Shown in pieces: positions 38,601-50,317 of a stretch of 64,000 bases of DNA. Every line of letters begins with the position of its first letter. Position 1 is the first letter of the stretch. Origin of the DNA: Bryoerythrophyllum caledonicum (taxonomy: Eukaryota > Streptophyta > Bryopsida > Pottiales > Pottiaceae). The notes below the pieces were generated by a model, which did not search any database, had not been told where the DNA came from, and saw nothing but the letters and a program-made list of their open reading frames with translations. The DNA lies in assembly GCA_963971425.1 (NCBI GenBank), contig OZ020521.1:11115519-11179518 (forward strand), given 5' to 3'. A program made the translations under genes and the position numbers.

Positions 38601-41600
38601 TTGATCCTTTTTCGATGTAACCTGCAATTCAGGGCACTCGTCAAATCCAAGAAAATTAAGACAACTACGGTATGAATGGAAAACTTCTGCTCTTTACAAA
38701 CTTTGAAACTATTCCGCGCTCACTATCTCAAAGAACAAGTGTAACCAAAGAATTTGAAATAATTTGATTCCATCTTGTCACAATTGAAGCAAAAACCCAA
38801 ATCTAACCTCTTGAAGAAAGTCAGCAATTCCTTTTCGAGGTGGTAGCCTAAAACCAACAGATTCAAAAAAATCCAAAATGCCTTCTCTTGGTCCAAGATA
38901 GACAATGTGACCTTCAGCCAGTAGACAGATATCGTCAAACAGCTCAAAGGTCTCTGGTGCAGGCTGAAGAAGAGCCATTAACACAGTTCCGTCCAACAAG
39001 TGCACAAAATTTTGGGTGCACTTCACAATCTGGTATGTGGTTGAGCTGTCCAGACCAGTGGAGATTTCATCCATGAATAAAGTCTTCTTTGGTCCAACCA
39101 CCATCTCACCTACACGAAAATTAAGAGTAACACAAAGGATGGTGAATAAGTTACATGTATTAAACATTCTTGAACAAGAATTCGCATCAGAATTCCACCA
39201 AGGAAGCGTGCTCATCGTAAGAAAGCAAACATCAGGAAAACAATGAGAAGTCTTCCCGTCAACTGGGGCTTGATGTAGATGAATCGCAAAAAAATAACAA
39301 TGGAATGTAATCCACAGAGGAATATTAATAAGACAACTTTTAGATTACTTGTACCACGGAGCCTAGAGCTCCTGATGTACACAAAGTGCGGTGAAAATGC
39401 ACACAAATGCGTTAGTTAGGCCATGTGTGCTACCGACGCGAGTTCGAGGAAACATTCCTAATACAAGTGATGTCTAGAGATACCCGTCATTTACCTGTTG
39501 TTACACGTTTCTTCTGACCTCCAGAAATACCACGAAGCATGTCATTGCCTACGACGGTGTCAGCGCATATTTCAAGCCCCAAAATCTTCATGATGTAATC
39601 TGTTGCTAGACTGTGTTTCTTTCCTTCCACAGCAGTAGCCTGAAGCGAAAGGGCATCAGGTAAAGACGATTCAGAGGTAGTTCTGAGGTATTGGTCAAAC
39701 AGTAGTACAAAAAGACCACAAGGAAACAATTAACGCTCACCTTCATGTATGCATCAATATCAGGATCGGGGCGAATGCCCATTTCTTTCTCCCGACGAGC
39801 AAGCTCCAGCAGCATATCTACAAGAATTGGACAGAAGATAAGAGCTCATGCAAGATACTGGACCAAATCATTATCGAAACACTGCTTCAAAAGTAAGTTC
39901 GTAAGCTGAAAATCAACGATAGTCTTCCAGCTATAGAAGACACAAAATGACCTAGATAGTGTTGAAGATTAAACTTTGTCACACGCCGTAAACCAAAGAC
40001 TTCAAGAGTGCGTCACGATGCCTTCAAATACTAGTACAGCATTTCTGGCCAAGAAAATTCCCTAGTAGAGAGCCTCAAACAAACATTCTGCATGTTTTTC
40101 AATCATACGATTTTCAAAAATTAATAAAGAATACAGACCTGATTTGTAGCCAACACCCTGGCATCGGGCCGCAAAATCTAATGTCTCTCGAACTGTAAGC
40201 TCGCCTATGTGGTTGTCAGTTTGACTAATGTACGAAGACGTTCTTTGAGGAATGAACTCGTCAAAAGTATGTCCGTTGTAAGTGAGCCGTCCATCTACCT
40301 GCATGTATCAAGTTTGAACAAGTGTAAGAAACAACACGGTTTTTAAAGTCGATGCATCTAAACGCATATCAACGTGTGATATCAAGTCGAGAGCAGTATA
40401 ATTTAACAATAAAATTACCAATTGTGTTCAAAAATAAATTCACAGCACAAACTCAATTGAATACATGTTTCTAGCTGTCACTTCCTATATCTACATACTC
40501 TGCAGAAACCGCAGTTAGGAGTTTGTATTCAGGAAGAGTACGAAGGCTAAGTATTTTAAAACTAGAGATGGAGAACCAAAAAAGGCTACGGTGGAACTCA
40601 CCCTCAAGGATTTGTCAAGCTTTCCAGCGAGCGCTAGCAGCAGTGTTGTCTTGCCAGCACCTGGAGGACCTAGAAGCAAGGTCATCCTACAAACACATAA
40701 ATGTACTCAGGGATTGCTGTCTTCAACAGAATAGGTCCCAATGACCTCAGCTATATCTTGTAGCTAAGACGGCCATTTTATTTAATCACTTCATCGGAAA
40801 TCACAAATCTGTCAACTCTCGCATCCGACAGGGATGTACTGCATCGAGAAAATAATAAACAGATGAACGAAAGTACTAGACCAAGAATCAGCCTCACCAC
40901 AAAATGTTGAGGACCAAGTTCTTCGCCTTCACTCATGCTATGGAGATCAATTCTAAACATCATTACCGCTCACAGCGTGAAAAGTACTGTATAAACCTAC
41001 CGTGCAGGTCTGATAACACCGCTTAGATCATGCAGGATAGGAAAGTCCCGCTTATTTGCTGGCAGGATTCCACACTTGGACAGTATGCCCTGCACAAACA
41101 GTCGCAAGGATCAGTAAGCCAGGAACATATTAGAAACGTTTAAACGCTTCCCCGGTTCTGCTTCCAAAGCAAAATTAACGGAGCAAATACATACCTCCAC
41201 ATAATTTCGCGTAAAGTTAGTTAAACTTGGCAACGCCCGACTTCCGACATAGACATCTGCATTTACCGATAAATCTTCAAACCGCACTTCAACTGAGGGC
41301 AATTGGAGTCCCACTCTGCAGTAAATACATTCCATGGCTTATAGCAGTCATGACGGATATTAAGGCGCAGCTCCAAAAAAAAATTAGCAAATGGACGAAA
41401 ACAAAAACGCTCCAGCCATAGTAAACAGTTCAACTTCACAATACTTGAAAGGAGAAGATCAATCGCAAATCCAACACACGATCCGTTTTGCAACCGTAAG
41501 TTGTAGCATCCATAGCGACACCTAAAAAGCACTGCCGAATTCTAGAGAAGAACGTAAAACAAATTCAAGGTTTCTAACTGCAAACGCCACGCGTACAACC

Positions 41601-41994
41601 ATAATTAACAAGAAACTCTAAAAAACGAAATCCCTCACCGGTACAGCCGCTCCTTAACTTTCAGGAGAAAACGCTCATTATCCTGCTCGTTCGTAGCCAA
41701 CGCCTTCTCAACGAGGCTCATCCTCTGTCCCTTCCCAAGACGCCGGACATCGCTCGCGACGCGATTCCCCTTCGCGTCTCCGCCAGAATCGATAATCGCA
41801 GTGTGGATGCGGCTGTACGTCGGCAGCTTCTCCAGAGCGGCCCACTCAAGCTCCTGCTGATCATCCGTCTCCCGTGTACTCGCGCTCTTAAACGCCACGC
41901 GACCGCTCCCGGCGTCCGACCACGACCTGGAGCCTCCATGCTTCCTCTCAAACCAGACATCCCCCTCCGGCACCGTCGCCTCCGCCATCTCCAC
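32684..41994 (-). CDS. Full-size PDR-type ABCG transporter (24 exons)
   Basis: The spliced protein has 1,482 residues, typical of plant PDR/ABCG transporters, which use ATP to export hydrophobic compounds, hormones or defence metabolites across the plasma membrane. The order is the reverse one of the family: NBD1-TMD1-NBD2-TMD2. NBD1 has Walker [10 protein letters not shown] (about 195-203), signature ISGGQKKR (about 335) and Walker B LFMDEIS (about 355). NBD2 has Walker [10 protein letters not shown] (about 926), the PDR-type degenerate signature LSTEQRKR (about 1,033) and Walker [11 protein letters not shown] (about 1,056). Membrane segments follow each NBD. Exons: 41639-41994, 41195-41315, 41001-41089, 40602-40686, 40139-40298, 39741-39817, 39495-39639, 38808-39109, 38340-38621, 37833-38149, 37412-37572, 37078-37181, 36722-36878, 36427-36576, 36066-36241, 35572-35904, 35072-35362, 34815-34898, 34484-34617, 34146-34373, 33805-33976, 33504-33591, 33186-33352, 32684-32953. 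Every join keeps frame. The substrate cannot be told from sequence. Confidence 0.97.
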
Positions 41995-42760
41995 GAACTA
42001 AAACTCCCGTCGACCGAAAATTCAAGAAGCGCGAAACTCTCATCAAGAATCACGTCGGCGATCCTCACTGCAACTTACTGCAGCGGCGGCGTCTCGCGCA
42101 TTTTGTTGAGACGGCGATTCGGCCCGGGTGGAATCGGCGGAAGCTCCGTCCGCAAGAAAGCGCCGGCGAAGGAGCGGAAAGCTGGCTGCGGCCTCCAGGT
42201 ATGCACATGCGGCATGGGAGTGGTCGAGTACGTGAACTGGAGTGGCTGCAGCGAATCAAAAGGCACTGTTCTTCTTTCCAAACAGGCACAGCTTCGGGAA
42301 ACTCGACACAGCGCCACGCCAACTCCCTCGCTGGTCCCCGCCCCTGCCTGTGCGTGTCTATGACAGTCCTAGATTTCGCCGCCCCAATGTACGTCCTGGG
42401 TTGATAGGGGACGGTATTCGGTGCGAATTGGCTCGGGGACGGGTTTGGGGCCCATAGATGACGTCAGAGCCGTGTCGCATTTCGGGGCCCTGGATGACGT
42501 CACTGCACACAAAACCGGTACTGTGCAGTGTTTCTTGTTATTTATTTGTTCATTTTTATTTTTTTTTATTATTTTTTTTTTTGGGGGAGGGGGAGTGTGA
42601 GTGGAGTTGACCTGACATGACCCGGTTGTTGTTACTATTGCTACCCATGCCTCTGCAAGGTTTAATCTTTTAACGCCTACGAGGTCCTGGCAAGGTCGAT
42701 TTTGGTGCTTTTGCTCTTCTAATTCTTTTCCCGTGCTAGTCATTATCTTTCACATCCTCT
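41995..42760 (-). promoter_or_regulatory. Upstream GC-rich region of the ABCG transporter
   Basis: The first 500 bp upstream of the transporter ATG are GC- and CpG-rich, then change to a T-rich run around 42,540-42,580. This fits a leader plus promoter. Open frames on both strands here show no family resemblance and are probably compositional. No TATA box or defined operator is clear. Confidence 0.4.
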
Positions 42761-44220
42761 GATCGAATTTTGAGCTTCTCGTTAGCTTTCCGACGGGTCT
42801 CTCCAATCTCCGATTTATGCAAACTGCGGTGATTTTCGTGAAGTGGGGTCGTGTTGAAATGTATACGTTGTGTAGATTGTGTTTTGACTAGTCTGTTACG
42901 CTTGTAGATTCTCCCAGGCTCTCATGGTCCACTTAGGTGGTAGGGGTTGAGAACGAGCGACCATTTTTGGGTCGTTTCAGCACAATAATCTCCGTAGCAA
43001 ACGCTATGGTCTTGCTCGTTATTTCTAACCCAGCGTTAAAGGGTTATAATGTTCACACATGCAATTGGACGGAGAAGTGTGCTCTGCCTCCAGCTTTTCT
43101 TTTCTATTTTTTTTAAACACAAGCTCAGCAGTAAACTACAGAAGGTTCAGTCAGTCACTCTGGAGCCTCATGCACATTGAGAGTTTGTGGCATGCAAAGG
43201 CTTGGCATCTTTCACTACATATAAGGCACCTGTGAAGACAGTCACAAGATGATGACATGCAGGTGGAAAGTTCACTTTTCAGATTTTGCCCACTCAAATA
43301 TGCAAAGGGCATGTCGATAGCAGTGCTAAGCAGATGCACATGTGTGCGGATGAGCCTCCCCGTTGGGGCCCCACTAAACAAAAGGTAAGTTTGGATAAAA
43401 ATTTAAATATGTAAATTGGTTCCCAAGTGTAAACGCATAGGGAACTCTTTGGGAACATGGAGAACGTGATGGGAACAAAGGGAACACTTTGGAACAGGGT
43501 GGGGCACTTTGGGGAACAACATAGAAGCTCATCGGGAACGCAATGGGAACGTTGTAGTAATAATATGGTTAACAAGGTAAATAAGAAGAGGGTCACCAAA
43601 TGGTTTGGTTTGAAACCACATCGGATTTTACAGTGAAATTGGTGTGGGCATGAGGAGCCCAACCCGGACTTTTAGGGACCATATCTCGGAGATAAACCCC
43701 CTTATGGTCTTCATGTGCGTTTGCATACAGAAAGGAACTACTGGGTTGTTTTCCCATACTGTTGCCATGTATTATATTATCTTGTATCTAGGCATTAAAC
43801 ATTTACAAACACTACACTAACTATGGTATTTAGTGTTGGCAACATTAATCACAACCACAACCACTAAATGCCAACAATGGCTTGAATGTGTCTGACACTA
43901 AATGCAATTCTAACAATGTTTGCCAACTTCTGTAAGTTTTTGGAGTAGAAAAAGTTATATGTGTACATTGAGTATAAGGTTTTCTCAACCCCTTAGCTTA
44001 GCTTGACATGTATTGATACATACCCCATTCTACATAGCAAACACTAAATTTCAACTTGCTTATATTTAGAGTGAACTAAGTAGTGAAGTAAGTAGTAATG
44101 AATGCCAAGCCACACCTAATATCATAGTTAGTGTAGTCTAAAGTACACCTACTAGTACACCAAATATCAATGTCAATTTACACCCAATACCATAACTGGT
44201 TGATATACTTGTTGATATAC
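42761..44220. other. Gene-free stretch with a GGGAAC-rich patch
   Basis: About 43,430-43,560 carries repeated GGGAAC words at irregular spacing. The rest is AT-rich and degenerate, and no gene is supported. Confidence 0.4.
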
Positions 44221-45102
44221 TTAACCCCTAACAAACCGAGCCTTGTGTTTCACCAAAACCACCCCAAAACAACCACTTTGAGATGAGATATTATTAGACT
44301 TATTCAAACATATTTTTACTAATTTCAACTATTGGATCTTCAAGCTAACTACTTTAAAGAGACACCTTGAAATTTTCGTAAACTTTGACAGTGAGGATTG
44401 AAAGATATATGCATTTGAAGAGTGCAAAATTGTTTTTTTCTACTAAGCCCGGGCAGGTTCAACGTACTTTGACTCAGGATCATGGCAAACTTTTGCACTA
44501 CACATTGCATAAACTTAATAGATCTATGTTCCACATTATATTAGGTCATTGCACCCCAAAATCACAAGTAATGGAGGTATTTACAACAAGAAAAATAGAC
44601 TTGCAACGACTAGGGGTATAGAAAGTGGCCTTTACTTAAGAAAGCATTTTTTATTTTTAAATGAAGAAATAATTGTTGGATCAAAAATCCAAACGGTGAA
44701 TAGAATTATTACGACTTTATCTAACAATAGAAAAAAATATTATTCAAAAAATGTAAAGTCTTCAATTTCTATGCGTTTTTAAGTGAAAACCACAAAAGTT
44801 GCCAAGATCTTTCCTTCACTACTACCTGCCTCAAAAAAAGTGCAATTGTCAACTCTACATTAGCATTGTTTATCACTATAGTACCTTGCCCACCTGCCAA
44901 AAGAGTCGAGCTTTTTTATGTTTGAAGCACTATAACTTTTTTTCTGTAAGTCCCCAAAAAAAACCAAAAAAAATCCCCACAAAGATAACATGTTTCCCTA
45001 TTTGCTGGAAAATTTCATGAAGTTATCTTCAAAAATGGATTTTTAGAAACTTGCCCTGAATTGACTCGTCCCCACAGGGACAAATTGTCCTTTAGGGGTT
45101 AA
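44221..45102 (+). mobile_element. TTAA-flanked non-autonomous element, second complete copy (family A)
   Basis: It begins TTAACCCCTAA and ends TTTAGGGGTTAA. Inside, the order of recognisable blocks follows the copy at 7300-8251 (CACCAAAA near the start, AAACTTTGAC, GGATTGAAAGAT, TTTGCACTACACA), but with heavy divergence, which suggests an old insertion. No coding potential. Confidence 0.6.
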
Positions 45103-45339
45103 GTTTTTCTTTCAACTACTATAACCTATAGTTTTGATCATACATAAAATCAGCTCTAATATTCATTTATTATATGGCTTTGCCAACTCAAGTGGCTGTA
45201 ATTTTAGGATTTTCAATTTACTATGACCACTATTTCATAAAGGATATACCATTTTAGATTATTCATTTATTCAAAATCAAATTCTTTGAATGAAGTCATG
45301 TTACAGTATAACAAATATGGATTGCAGCCACATTTGAAG

Positions 45340-46190
45340 GTTCACCCGTGAATTTCTTTGACAATTTCACACCAAAAACACTTTTTGGTGAAACATTTGC
45401 TCGTTTTAGTACAACAAGTAAAGAAGAAACAAAATACTTTTATTTCTAGATCAAACCATAGGATCTCAATTAAGACTTATTAAGTAATATACTCATAAAA
45501 TTTCATAAACTTTGACCGCAGGGATTGAAATATTATTGTGTTTGAAGTAGAGGAAAGGGTTCATTTTCTTCCCTACTTTTAGTAGATCAACAGACTTTGA
45601 CTTCACTTGGTGTACAATTTTTACACTACACAAGGTCTAAATCCATTACCATCATGTTAAGCATGATATTAGTTCCTTATACACCAATTTTTAGAGGTAG
45701 AGGAAGTGTGTAGCATATTCAAAAAACTTGTGCAAGGAGTGGAGGTACAAAAATTGTCAATTCACGTTATATTTTTTTGTGAACTTAAATATGTTTCAGA
45801 ATGAGAATCTAAATGGTTAAAAAGAAGGTTTACACCACATAATGCCATGGGAAAAATATAAAGTGAAAAATGAAGATCTCCAAGTTTTATGTGGAAATGA
45901 AGAAATTTTTTGGTACCTTGCTCGACAATGTGTGAAAATGTTTGACTTTGATTAATATGCTAATTTTTACTAAAGATAAGAGAATTATTTCTTGATGATA
46001 TGAAAGGAAATAATATTATTTGCTAGTATGGAAAATCTCACATTCAACAAAGCATCCTTGCAAAAGTTTTTGGAGTTGTCCGACGTGCCCACTCTCCCCA
46101 CTTGAACCTCAAAGAAAAATAATATGAATTGGCACCGTAGAAACCTGCCCAAAGTCCCCAAAGGCAAAGTCCCCAAAGGTTTAGGGATTA
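45340..46190 (+). repeat. Family A element copy, degraded ends
   Basis: This block is closely alike to 7320-8250 and 4960-5670 (shared words ACACCAAAAACAC, TTAAGACTTATTAAGTAATA, CACTACACAAGGTCTAAATCC). The right end is degraded to TTTAGGGATTAA near 46,190, and the left terminal repeat is not recognisable. Confidence 0.6.
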
Positions 46191-46724
46191 ATAGATGTAG
46201 ACGCGTACGTAAAAGTGAGTGGTAATGTGAAGGTGACATACCTCATGTGAAGAAAGTGAACAAGACCATGAGAAAATCTATCTTCAAGAGCCGCGAACGT
46301 GAAAAGGTAGTTGACCACCACATCATGAGCTTTATTATTTTCTACCCTAGAAATGTAAACAAATTCTTGTTGCATGAGTGTTCTCTCTACAAATGTGACT
46401 TATCAGATGCTTGCAATGGTTTCACTGGAAAAGTTTATGGGCCTTGGATGATGATTCCCTGCATGTTTTCTTTCTCGGTGTTTTCCCGGGATGTTTCTTT
46501 CTTGTTGACCTCTTTTGGTACAATTGGCTTGTTGGGGAGTCACCGAGTGGGACAATGCTTAGGCCCACTTCCGACAAATGCAAAAAGTACAAGCGGTATT
46601 GATTTGAAGTGGGCCATGGTGATGAGGGAGGAACTTGGAAGTATCTTTAGCTTTGAGAAACCAAGATCCTTTTCACATTCGTATGAAGGAATGAACTACC
46701 CTATGGGTTCGTACATAATTAACT

Positions 46725-46880
46725 CAAAATGGAAGGTGTCCAATTTTTTTTGAAAATATAAAATATTTGTCTAAGGTGATACCCATGTAATGCCAAGCTC
46801 ATACCCTTACAATATCTAGGCAATACTTGTGTAATACCTAGGTCACACCCATTGTGTCCGAACCACAGCGTTAAAAAAGA
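46725..46880 (+). repeat. Dispersed repeat family C, copy 2
   Basis: Same orientation as 6470-6645, with the shared end CACACCCATTGTGTCCGAA and the same internal TGTAAT(G/A)CC units. Both copies are about equally diverged. Confidence 0.6.
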
Positions 46881-46934
46881 AATTGGTTTACACAGGGGGT
46901 GTGAACCAGACCGGTACGTTGAAGACTGTACTAT

Positions 46935-47210
46935 GTCCAAGGGACCTCGTTATTTTACTGTCACGAGCTTATTTCGGAGGGTTGTCCCTCATCTTAAGGG
47001 CATGAGGTCATTTTTCTAGATCTCTTATTTTGGGGGGTCTAGAGGCTCTATATGGAAAATTTTATACTAAATTTGGGGCATACAATTGCAATTTTCCCTT
47101 GGTAGCCCATCATGGTAAAAACATAGCCCCACCAATATAAATATAGGGGCAGGTTTTGTCCACTCCCCTCCCCAAGAAGCTCGTGATACTTTTATAAAGA
47201 GTTCAATGTC
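46935..47210. repeat. Candidate miniature inverted-repeat element
   Basis: TCACGAGCTTATTTCGGAGGG near 46,960-46,981 is mirrored by the complement of TCACGAGCTTCTTGGGGAGG near 47,170-47,190, and TGTCCAAGGG lies outside at both sides. This suggests an element of about 200-270 bp with imperfect ends. No coding content. Confidence 0.4.
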
Positions 47211-48699
47211 CAAGGGCTAAGTTTTGAATTGTTTTAAAAAGTTAGTAAATATATATATTTTGTGGAGTTTGAGTATTTTAATGATTGAATTTTGATGCTC
47301 ATTGGCAACAGATTGGGTTTTTAATTCTGTTTAATTCATATCTATGGTTGAAATATACATGTTGTTGGATTATACACATGCCACAAAGAAGCGCAACTCC
47401 TTATCCTACCATGTCATTGAAACTCCCAGCACTTCTAATATTGGAAGTGGAATACACTTGTTGGTTCATGAATGAAGTATGAGCCATGGGGTACTCCAAG
47501 TTTGAAGAGCCCTTGCGAATAAGATTCAATCCATGTTTGGCATATTCTCGTGGAGATGCTTTGAGTGGGGTTGACCATTTTTTCTTTGAAAGCCCACAAA
47601 TTTTTTCATCTAAGCTAGGCAATTCATCCATGTTTGGCCCCAAGGACACAAAAAAATACCGTACCCGAAAGTTGGATTCTGCAAAAACTATTTCTAAACA
47701 TAGTTATTCAAAATTTTGGAAATTCTACTTCTAAAACATCAATTTTTAACACGGCTGAAAAATGGATTTCAAAGAATATTTTTTGAAGAACTTTGTCAAG
47801 CTTCTATTTTAAAAAATAAATATTTATTCGGCCAAATACGAGCCTCAGTTAAGGTAGTCACCGGAGATGGTGTCCAAAAGCATGACTGAATATATCCCTG
47901 GCACCATCACAACATTCTTCTGCCCTTAGACTTTGGAATGCAATGTACAACCCACGCTTACGATTCCCATCAAGCTCCCGAAAAACAATGCAATCCATGA
48001 CTTCTATCAAGCTGCGCAGATGCTGTGGGGCAATTATTTGTACACATTAGAGTTGAATACCAATACGTTTGAAAAGAAATTATTTAAATATTTAAATAAA
48101 AAGACTGTTGAGAAATAGTCTTGTTCTATGTATCCTTGTTGCATGGACTTTGGTACTACAAAAAACTGACATGTGAACCTCTGAAGACCAAAAGTCCCGA
48201 GGTGGGCAATGCAATGCAAATCTCGGATGCATTCCTAAATTTCCTAGTCAATTCATATTCTAATTCTTGAAATTTTACGATGTAAGAAGATGAGAGCTAC
48301 ATGGAAATGTAATTTTTCTCCTCATTGAACCTATAGAAAAAACATTATGCCATCTTTTTTTAAAAAATTTCAAAAGTGGGCAACTCCAATTTTTTTGGTT
48401 ATAACCTGTTATCAAATATGAGGTTTTTAATACCAATAACATTATTTTATTTCATATTGTAAAAAAAAAAAACCTTAATTAGTGAGAAACTTTTACTCTG
48501 AGAAAGTAAAAAGAATTTCACCTTTTTTGTTCAAGGTGCAGAAAACAAACTCATTTCCTCATAAGAAATAGTGATCCTCATGTTTTTTTTCTTCGAAAAA
48601 GCATGAACTTTTAGTATTGAATGATTGGATTTTCAAATATTATAATGTGGTTTGATGATTTTGAACCTCTCTTTATTGCTTCATTTTTTTGAAAACGCT
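47211..48699. other. AT-rich gene-free stretch
   Basis: Only short frames without family resemblance are present. I see nothing to annotate. Confidence 0.5.
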
Positions 48700-49043
48700 T
48701 CACTTGTCTGGTGCCTCTAAAAATTGGTCTACAAGAAACCAACATCACATATATTGTAATGGTATAAAATAAAAAAGCTTTTGTGATGCAAAGTAGGGTC
48801 AAAGTTTGTAGATCCTTCAAACACAAGAAGGAAGAAGGATTATTTTACTCACTTCAAACTCTCTAATCTTTCAATTTATACAGTCAAAGATTATGCAAAA
48901 AATTTAGGATGTGTTTTTTTGGGTATATATTTAGATCGTATGGTAGCAGAAAGAAATAAAAACTTTGTTTTCTAGTTCTGTTCTTTGTACTAAAATTAGC
49001 ACTATTGAACTGTTTTTGGTGAATAATACTCAAGAAGTTTTAG
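48700..49043 (-). repeat. Family A element copy, inverted and diverged
   Basis: Minus-strand similarity to the 1610-2174 copy: the CCTCTAAAAATTGGT block, a diverged middle, and an end with TTTTAGGGGTTAG near 49,043. The copy probably extends further left, but the similarity fades. Confidence 0.4.
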
Positions 49044-49257
49044 GGGTTAGTTCCAACAAAATTGAGGGATGAAAGAAGTTTACACATTATTTGTAAATTC
49101 ACCCAAAGCTTCAACAAGAAACCCCACTTTTGATGTACAGTGCTACTCTTTTCAAACATGAGCTACCCCATATAATAATGATTATTAGATTCAACTTGTT
49201 TGCTTTAAAATTAGGTGAGAAATTGAAGCCTATATGTTTGATACCACCATCACGAGT

Positions 49258-49410
49258 TTCAATATCAAAAACCAAATTATCAATATAATCAATATCAAAA
49301 ACTAGATCGTCAATATTATAAACCACATGATCAATATCAAAAACCAAATTATCAATATCAAAAACCAGATGATTAATATCAAAAACCAAATTATCAATAT
49401 CAAAACCAAA
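49258..49410. repeat. About 21-bp minisatellite
   Basis: Seven to eight imperfect units built on AATATCAAAAACCAAATTATC. The minus strand reads as a repetitive Asp-Ile/Val-Phe-Asp peptide, but the frame is only a reflection of the period of three times seven. Confidence 0.8.
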
Positions 49411-49544
49411 TTTTCAGCATAATCAGTGATAGCTTGACTTTATTATCCTATATACTTTGGACTTGTATGAAGTTTCAAAATGAAATGACGGGAGAGTAAA
49501 CCTAAAGAAACAAAGAAAATTACTAAATTTAGTAGTAAGTCAAC

Positions 49545-49935
49545 TTAACCCTTAAACGACATCTCAATGCCTCGTCGGGCTGCCCATGAATCAGTTCCAT
49601 GGAATTTATCAACGGGCAGTAGTTTCGGGTAGCAATTTCCTTTCAAGTAGACTGTGCGTGATTAGATTGTGCGATTAGATCTACTACGCAGTGTCAACGG
49701 TCTGGAAGGTGAAGAAAAACGGGCACCTTTCACTATACATGCGAGCTTCTCAGGATCACAATTGCGAGAAGATGATTGACATTGATAGACTGAGTCTGAT
49801 CGTCGTCGATGCGCCTACGCACAAGGAGTTTAACGACCCTGACCTTGCTTGCTCTATCGAACTGTACTCAGAGAAAAATGCAATATTCTCCAGAAACCCA
49901 ACCCGTCGGGCTCGGAAATCCGTTTTAAGGGTTAA
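49545..49935. mobile_element. Small TTAA-flanked element carrying a coding-like fragment
   Basis: TTAACCCTTAAACG at 49545-49558 faces CGTTTTAAGGGTTAA at 49921-49935, giving a 383-bp unit between two TTAA sites. Its interior is clearly richer in GC than the neighbourhood and includes most of an open frame (49691-50017, +) with mixed-composition protein sequence such as TVWKVKKNGHLSLYMRA and LSLIVVDAPTHKEF. I do not recognise the protein. It may be a piece of a host gene picked up by the element. Confidence 0.5.
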
Positions 49936-49943
49936 CCCTGTAA

Positions 49944-50052
49944 GGACAAGGCCTGGAGCAACCATGGGCGGAATCTGCAAACGTCGTAGATGTTGTTGTC
50001 TATCATTCAGGCAATAGCAACATTCAGCCCATGGTTGCTACAGACCTTGTCC
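49944..50052. repeat. Imperfect palindrome next to the small TTAA element
   Basis: Arms 49944-49970 and 50025-50052 share GGACAAGG and AGCAACCATGGGC in inverted order, with a loop of about 54 bp. It starts 9 bp beyond the TTAA of the neighbouring unit, so it may be part of a larger composite element. An AATCCCTAAAG word follows the right arm. Confidence 0.6.
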
Positions 50053-50317
50053 TTAATCCCTAAAGAACAAAGCCTTTGACCGTGGCATCAATCCCAACTT
50101 CCATTTAACCGTGTGCTCTATTTCTTCATTAAATATTGGTGGAACTTTTAAATTTTGATTTTACACAGATGAGATCACATGTCTTACTTATGTCACAAAA
50201 ATTGCATTTTTTTGGGTGAAAGTTTATATTTAGTGTGAGCTTCGGAAGAAAAAGTGAAGAAAAACCATATCAAATACAAAATGTGCTTAAAATTTTGAAA
50301 TTTTCACCAGAGGTGTA

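Noticed and set aside
41803..42363. A 186-residue open frame on the + strand opposite the transporter start
   Set aside because: It overlaps transporter exon 1 on the other strand and its GC-rich leader; its composition fits an antisense shadow.
49111..49389. A repetitive Asp/Phe-rich minus-strand frame as a protein
   Set aside because: It is the translation of a 21-bp minisatellite.
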